This document shows, in pieces, positions 6,943 through 10,158 of a DNA stretch of 10,158 nucleotides (position 1 is its first letter; the number at the start of each line of letters is the position of its first letter). The DNA is taken from NCBI GenBank assembly GCA_016207285.1, contig JACQPW010000027.1, positions 1 through 10,158 of the forward strand. Direction: 5' to 3'. This stretch comes from Candidatus Kerfeldbacteria bacterium (GTDB lineage: Bacteria; Patescibacteriota; Patescibacteriia; UBA9570). The notes beneath the pieces were generated by a model. That model saw only the letters and a program-made list of their open reading frames with translations. It had not been told where the DNA came from and did not search any database. Made by a program: the position numbers and the translations under genes.

Positions 6943-8030
6943 CTCTTCCGTACTGATTGGGAAGTAGCATTGAGGACGATTCCTAGTCCAAGCATCATCG
7001 CGAGCAGCGAACTGCCGCCAGCACTAATAAATGGCAATGGTATCCCCGTGACTGGCATGATGCCTAAGTTCATTCCAATATTAATGAGCACTTGTCCAAA
7101 GAGCAGGCTGCAGTACCCTACGACCAAGTAGCGCGCACTATCGTCAGTTAAATGCCGACTACTACGCCACAACCGCCAAATAATAAAAGCAAACAGTACA
7201 ATCACCACGCCGGCCCCAATAAAACCCAACTCTTCGGCAATCACTGCAAAAATAAAATCCGTTTCGCGTTCGGGTAAAAATTGCAGTTGGCTTTGTGGCC
7301 CCAGACCCAAACCGCGTCCAAACCATTGGCCCGAACCAACTGAAATTACGGATTGGGTAACATTGTAGCCAGAGCGTAACGGGTCACGCTGTGGGTCAAT
7401 AAAGGTGAGTAGACGGTTTTTTTGGTAGTCGCCCAGGTAAAAGAACCAACTCAGCGCTCCCAATGTGACAGCAATGGTGCCGAGCAATAACAGCTGGCGT
7501 GGACGGATGGTGGTGATTAAACCCATCACCGTAGCCGTACCCACGAGTACAACCACGGAACCCAAATCTGGTTGTAACAGTATTAAGGCAACATAGCCTA
7601 GTAAGAGGCCACCATAACGTACAACGGTCTTCCATCGCTCCATTTCAAAACTGCGGTCAGCCAAAAAACGAGCGGCCGCTAAGATGAAGGCTAATTTGGC
7701 AAATTCGACTGGTTGTACACTCATGCCGGCAAATTGAAACCAGCCAGTTGTGCCGCGGATAGTAGTACCAAAGAACAACAGCAATACTAACATAACAAAC
7801 CAACCAAGATAATTTAAGTAGGCATACTGCAGGAACTTGCGATAGTTAAATTGACTAGCAACGCATAAGACAACAATTCCGGCTAGAATAAAGCCAAGCT
7901 GTTTTTCAAAGCGACCGGCACCACCACCAACCAGTTGGTTGAGGCTGAACAGCATAACACCACTCACTAAGATCAGAATGCCGACTGCACCGAGCAGGCT
8001 CCAATCCAACGATCGCCACTGCACTTTCAT
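6939..8030 (-). CDS. rodA: RodA/FtsW-family peptidoglycan glycosyltransferase (SEDS)
   Basis: 363 aa, about 10 membrane helices, the usual SEDS length. It polymerises lipid II into glycan strands at the outer face of the membrane, working with a class B penicillin-binding protein that is not in this window. Signatures: 'IRGTTGWFQF' (91-100) and 'QPVEFAKLAFILA' (106-118); 'QPDLGS' (153-158); 'NRLLTFIDPQRDP' (205-217); and 'FLPERETDFIFAVIAEELG' (251-269), where Asp258 corresponds to the catalytic Asp of RodA. 'GIPLPFISAGGSS' (329-341) is the conserved late motif, with Ala where Tyr is more usual. RodA is favoured over FtsW by the N-terminal 'SLDWSLL' and the absence of long cytoplasmic tails, but the subgroup is not certain. 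The start has the best Shine-Dalgarno of the window and lies 1 bp after the preceding gene. It ends with TGA. Confidence 0.92.
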   Translation of the reverse strand: MKVQWRSLDWSLLGAVGILILVSGVMLFSLNQLVGGGAGRFEKQLGFILAGIVVLCVASQFNYRKFLQYAYLNYLGWFVMLVLLLFFGTTIRGTTGWFQFAGMSVQPVEFAKLAFILAAARFLADRSFEMERWKTVVRYGGLLLGYVALILLQPDLGSVVVLVGTATVMGLITTIRPRQLLLLGTIAVTLGALSWFFYLGDYQKNRLLTFIDPQRDPLRSGYNVTQSVISVGSGQWFGRGLGLGPQSQLQFLPERETDFIFAVIAEELGFIGAGVVIVLFAFIIWRLWRSSRHLTDDSARYLVVGYCSLLFGQVLINIGMNLGIMPVTGIPLPFISAGGSSLLAMMLGLGIVLNATSQSVRKS

Positions 8031-8031
8031 T

Positions 8032-8937
8032 TTAGTCGTCTCCAGGTTTAATCAAATTGCCAGTATCCCAGGTGTCCGTTTCCACAATGAAACTGGCTTG
8101 AGCATTAAATTCGAACCGTCGTCGCCAGCTGAAGAGCAGATCATAAGCACTAAACGAATCCACATTGGTGAGCACATGCTGTTGTACTCCTAAAACAACA
8201 CCAGCGGTATTCTTGACCACCGCGGTTACTTTTACCCGTCTAAAGCCATAGGCGCTGGCGTTAGTGACACTCCCACTGACTTGGGTCAGTACTTCACCGG
8301 GAGTGGTGATGGTAGTCGCTTCTTCATCAGGTGTGGCAAACTCATCAGTTGTGGTGGAATCACTGTCTGAGGTGGTAACAGTAGTGCCTTGGACTTCGGT
8401 GGTATTGATCAGCAAATCACTCATGACAAAGGTGGCCTCCGGTTGTGGTCCATGAATACGTTGCCAGGTGACTTCGTCAATGGTCAGATGAGCTGAACTG
8501 GTAGCCACGCCCGCTAGATCAGACACCACAATGTAGCTGTCGCTGGCTGGCATGATGATGCCATCTTGATAGCTGTAGGGCGTCCCATTCACGGTCATGG
8601 TGTAGCTAAAGCGTCCGACATAATACTGATTCGGGTTAGATACGATCGCGTAAGCATCCACCGTATCCGCTGTGTGGCTGATGGCATCCACCGTCGTCAC
8701 GATCAAACTACTGGGTGCTCGGATTGAATCATACACAACACTGGTATCAGCAATCGTTTCAATCGCTCGATTGGTTGCCCCCCGTTTGAGCAAGAGCTGC
8801 ACTACCATGATGATATTGATTAACCAGATTAGCGAGACAGCGGCGATGCCTAAACCATAACAGAATGTGCGGACTTCTGCGCGATGTGTGTTATACCAAT
8901 AGGCTAAGGATAAATCTTTGCCTTGAAAGTCACCCAT
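8032..8937 (-). CDS. Membrane-anchored protein with two beta-rich extracytoplasmic domains, function unknown
   Basis: 301 aa. A polar cytoplasmic N-terminus (1-25) and one membrane helix (about 26-50) place the rest outside. Domain one (about 75-178) contains 'AYAIVSNPNQYYVGRFSYT' (95-113) and ends 'EVTWQRIHG' plus a beta strand; the 'NPN...G...F.Y' pattern resembles FxLYD-like immunoglobulin-type domains. A Thr/Ser/Asp/Glu-rich linker (about 182-214) leads to domain two (about 215-289), 'GSVTNASAYGFRRVKVTAVV' (222-241) to 'SFSAYDLLFSW', which looks like a second copy of the same fold type. No catalytic motif is seen. It lies 1 bp upstream of the rodA-like gene and shares its message, suggesting an envelope or wall-synthesis accessory role (inference). 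Its promoter ends 7 nt before the ATG. Confidence 0.85.
   Translation of the reverse strand: MGDFQGKDLSLAYWYNTHRAEVRTFCYGLGIAAVSLIWLINIIMVVQLLLKRGATNRAIETIADTSVVYDSIRAPSSLIVTTVDAISHTADTVDAYAIVSNPNQYYVGRFSYTMTVNGTPYSYQDGIIMPASDSYIVVSDLAGVATSSAHLTIDEVTWQRIHGPQPEATFVMSDLLINTTEVQGTTVTTSDSDSTTTDEFATPDEEATTITTPGEVLTQVSGSVTNASAYGFRRVKVTAVVKNTAGVVLGVQQHVLTNVDSFSAYDLLFSWRRRFEFNAQASFIVETDTWDTGNLIKPGDD
8040..8043 (-). promoter_or_regulatory. Shine-Dalgarno of the rodA-like gene
   Basis: Minus-strand GGAG, 9 nt before the ATG at 8030, within the last codons of the upstream gene. It is the only strong, well-spaced Shine-Dalgarno I found in this window and fixes the start. It contrasts with the promoter-proximal starts, which lack one. 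Confidence 0.65.
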
Positions 8938-8944
8938 AGAAGCT

Positions 8945-8973
8945 AGTCTAAAGCTGTGCTATACTAAAGTCAA
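8945..8973 (-). promoter_or_regulatory. Promoter for the two-domain protein / rodA operon, leaderless
   Basis: Minus strand TTGACT (8968-8973), 17 bp, TAGACT (8945-8950), then 7 bases and the ATG of the gene at 8937. The -35 matches at 5 of 6 positions and the -10 at 4 of 6. Transcription would begin at or one base before the A of the ATG. A direct repeat, AGTCTAAAG (8945-8953) and ATACTAAAG (8961-8969), covers both elements and could be an operator or chance. Confidence 0.55.
8957..8965 (+). promoter_or_regulatory. Extended -10 promoter for the small membrane helix protein
   Basis: TGCTATACT: an extended -10 with TATACT at 8960-8965. No good -35 is present at 16-18 bp, which extended -10 promoters tolerate. 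The predicted start is near 8972, giving a leader of about 30 nt without a Shine-Dalgarno. It lies inside the spacer of the divergent minus-strand promoter, so the two cannot be occupied at once. Confidence 0.5.
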
Positions 8974-9003
8974 CCTTTCAAAAGTAATCATTAAACAAAA
9001 ACT

Positions 9004-9294
9004 ATGTTCACTACCTCACAAGACGTCCTGTATTTAACGGTTTCGGCCTGTATTGCCTTTTTCACGGTGTTTTTAGTCTGGATTATGTACTATGTTGGTC
9101 AGATTTCTAGGCAGAGTAATGAGATGATTACAGATTTCCGTCAAAAAATGGAAGAATTGGACGATACGATGGATGAAATCAAAGGCAAGGTCACGGCCTC
9201 AGTCGATACCTTGGCTTCTGTTAGTACTCAAATTGGGACAGTCTTGGAACTGATCAAGAGTTTTGCTGGTAAATCGAGGAAAGGAAAAAGCTAA
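9004..9294 (+). CDS. Small single-pass membrane protein with long cytoplasmic-type helix
   Basis: 96 aa. One membrane helix (about 8-31, 'LYLTVSACIAFFTVFLVWIM') is followed by a mostly helical region of about 60 residues, with heptad-like hydrophobic spacing in 'QKMEELDDTMDEIKGKV' and 'SVDTLASVSTQIGTVLEL', and a basic tail 'GKSRKGKS'. The plan resembles the DUF948-type small membrane coiled-coil proteins and a common Patescibacteria hypothetical beginning 'MF.TSQD.LYL'. No enzymatic motif is present; a scaffold or complex-forming role is inferred. It is the only complete plus-strand gene here, divergent from the rodA operon and convergent with the next gene, with 11 bp between their stops. 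The start has no Shine-Dalgarno but is the only plausible one. Confidence 0.85.
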   Translation: MFTTSQDVLYLTVSACIAFFTVFLVWIMYYVGQISRQSNEMITDFRQKMEELDDTMDEIKGKVTASVDTLASVSTQIGTVLELIKSFAGKSRKGKS

Positions 9295-9305
9295 AGGCTC
9301 TTGTT

Positions 9306-9764
9306 TTATTGTGTAGCGTACTCTTGCATCGCCTCCAAGATCGGCGAACTAGGTTCAAGGTGCTGCCAGAACAAAACTTGATCACGATTGATCACTAAAT
9401 AATCATTCGGCTGGTGAAAATCATCTGCCAGTTTAATCAGTTTCAGATTAGATTCTGTATCAGCTGTGTCAGTAGTATCCGTGAGGTCGGTCGTCTCGCC
9501 TGTCGTGTCCCCTGCTTGGAGGTAGTAGACATGAAATAGTACGACCGTATGTGGTCCAAATTTTTCCATAACACCAAAATAGGTTTGTCCGTTGGCGAGC
9601 GTGACCGCTGTAATGCTATCACTGGAAAAGATTCGGTTATAGTGCAGACTATAGAGGAAGAACTGGGTAAACACCAACACCAGTGAGATACCAGCAGAAA
9701 TATAGGCCACATGAGCCATCCGTTGGGGCCAATCAGTTTTTGTGGTCAGTCGTTTTATTGCCAT
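9306..9764 (-). CDS. Conserved membrane-anchored protein of unknown function (YFG/VYYLQ family)
   Basis: 152 aa. A basic N-terminus, one membrane helix (about 18-40), then a compact domain: 'AVTLANGQTYFGVMEKFG' (53-70), 'VVLFHVYYLQ' (74-83), a Thr/Asp/Glu-rich insert (about 85-106), 'LKLIKLADDFHQPNDYLVI' (107-125) and 'NRDQVLFWQHLEPSSPI' (126-142). I recognise the pattern (NGQ.YFG, VYYLQ, KL...H.P.D...INRDQVLFW..L) as a widespread Patescibacteria family with no function known to me. The frame is open to 9839, but the ATG at 9764 is chosen because it directly precedes the basic/TM segment and because an extended -10 lies 7 nt before it. The low-complexity insert splits the conserved core. Divergent from dnaE. 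Confidence 0.85.
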   Translation of the reverse strand: MAIKRLTTKTDWPQRMAHVAYISAGISLVLVFTQFFLYSLHYNRIFSSDSITAVTLANGQTYFGVMEKFGPHTVVLFHVYYLQAGDTTGETTDLTDTTDTADTESNLKLIKLADDFHQPNDYLVINRDQVLFWQHLEPSSPILEAMQEYATQ

Positions 9765-9771
9765 TAGCCAT

Positions 9772-9780
9772 ACTATACCA
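9772..9780 (-). promoter_or_regulatory. Extended -10 promoter of the YFG-family gene, leaderless
   Basis: Minus strand TGGTATAGT with TATAGT at 9772-9777 (5 of 6 matches to TATAAT) and TG at 9779-9780. Seven bases separate it from the ATG at 9764, so transcription would begin at or beside the ATG. Only a weak -35 (TGGTCG at 9795-9800, 17 bp spacing) is seen. Confidence 0.55.
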
Positions 9781-9784
9781 CACT

Positions 9785-9793
9785 TGTTATAAT
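9785..9793 (+). promoter_or_regulatory. Consensus extended -10 promoter of dnaE
   Basis: TGTTATAAT: a perfect TATAAT at 9788-9793 with an extended TG. The -35 is poor (TTAGCC at 18 bp spacing). The predicted start is near 9800, so the leader before the ATG at 9807 is about 7 nt, too short for a Shine-Dalgarno. It is back to back with the divergent promoter; the two -10 hexamers are 10 bp apart. Confidence 0.6.
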
Positions 9794-9806
9794 GCGACCA
9801 CTCCAT

Positions 9807-10158
9807 ATGGCTTTTACACACCTGCATGTCCACAGTCACTATTCGTTACTGGATGGCTTACCTAAAATTGACCAACTCGTACAACACGCAAAAACATTGG
9901 GGTTTAAAGCCTTAGCCTTAACTGACCATGGCGTACTATACGGTGCGATTGAATTTTACGAGGCTTGTCGGGCGGCCGGCATTAAACCCATCATCGGTGT
10001 AGAAATCTATGTGGCTCAACGCAGTTTGCATGATAAGCAACCCCGATTGGATGACAAACCGTATCATTTAATTTTATTAGCGGAAACGACTACTGGTTAT
10101 TACAATTTGATTAAACTCGTTAGTCAGGCCCACTTGGATGGCTACTATTACAAGCCGC
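9807..10158 (+). CDS. dnaE: DNA polymerase III alpha subunit, N-terminal PHP domain (cut by window edge)
   Basis: 117 codons visible, running off the right edge. It begins 'MAFTHLHVHSHYSLLDGL', the classic N-terminus of bacterial DnaE: the HxH metal-binding start of the PHP domain (His5, His7), then 'ALALTDHGVLYGAIEFY' (the TDHG motif), 'AGIKPIIGVEIYVA' and 'YHLILLAETTTGYYNLIKL'. DnaE is the replicative DNA polymerase catalytic subunit; the PHP domain is a metal-binding domain that in some bacteria has proofreading activity. The ATG at 9807 is used because the in-frame ATG at 9792 overlaps the -10 hexamer. The polymerase core lies beyond the window, so completeness cannot be judged. Confidence 0.95.
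   Translation, partial: MAFTHLHVHSHYSLLDGLPKIDQLVQHAKTLGFKALALTDHGVLYGAIEFYEACRAAGIKPIIGVEIYVAQRSLHDKQPRLDDKPYHLILLAETTTGYYNLIKLVSQAHLDGYYYKP

Noticed and set aside
9286..9309. Possible terminator between the convergent genes: AAAAGC/GCTCTT arms followed by a TTGTTTTATT run.
   Set aside because: The stem has a mismatch on the plus strand and a wobble plus A-U pairs on the minus strand, leaving only two G-C pairs; too weak to call.
9443..9712. An 89-codon minus-strand frame overlapping the YFG-family gene.
   Set aside because: Out-of-frame shadow of a clearly conserved protein; Ser/Thr/Arg-rich with no motif.
9765..9839. Longer N-terminus (25 residues) for the YFG-family protein.
   Set aside because: It would overlap the dnaE start and both promoters, and the extra residues do not resemble the family.

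Overview
The window looks like a dense, low-redundancy genome of a Candidate Phyla Radiation (Patescibacteria, probably Parcubacteria-like) bacterium. The reasons are several hypothetical families I associate with that group (a 'YFG...VYYLQ' protein, a CxxC/CxxC zinc-ribbon protein, a small membrane coiled-coil protein, a membrane GT2 with an 'HPDGL' motif and a 'FYVTEK' C-terminus), tandem DUF3048 proteins, and almost no intergenic DNA. TGA is a normal stop (end of the rodA-like gene), so the TGA-recoding lineages (Gracilibacteria, Absconditabacteria) are unlikely. The taxonomic placement is inferred from protein character only. No gene-free stretch exceeds about 70 bp, and I see no rRNA, tRNA, CRISPR array, insertion sequence or phage gene.

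Layout. From the left, four minus-strand genes overlap head to tail: a truncated GT2 glycosyltransferase (1-442), a multi-pass membrane GT2 (408-1910), an amino-acid permease (1876-3042) and a small lipoprotein (3023-3526). They look like one operon read from a promoter at 3559-3587. Upstream of it comes a second minus-strand group: a zinc-ribbon protein (6552-6905), ribosomal protein L25 with an acidic/lysine tail (5824-6537), and two tandem membrane-anchored DUF3048/YerB-like proteins (4695-5819 and 3590-4687). Its promoter (6914-6942) lies across the end of the preceding gene. A third minus-strand pair is a two-domain membrane-anchored protein (8032-8937) one base upstream of a RodA/FtsW-family glycan polymerase (6939-8030). 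Then comes a small membrane helix protein on the plus strand (9004-9294), a convergent minus-strand membrane protein (9306-9764), and finally the beginning of dnaE, the replicative polymerase alpha subunit (9807 to the window end).

The common theme is cell-envelope work: peptidoglycan polymerisation, surface glycosyl transfer, and membrane-anchored or lipid-anchored extracytoplasmic proteins, with translation (L25) and replication (DnaE) genes interleaved.

The most interesting signal is in the non-coding DNA. For at least three genes a recognisable sigma70-type promoter places its -10 hexamer only 7-8 bases before the ATG (starts at 6905, 8937 and 9764), and dnaE has only about 13 bases. These would make leaderless or almost leaderless mRNAs. 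Most other starts lack a Shine-Dalgarno sequence; the clear exception is the rodA-like gene. Two pairs of divergent promoters are packed into 42 and 66 bp. I found no wholly new multi-gene system, but several conserved genes of unknown function sit in informative contexts.
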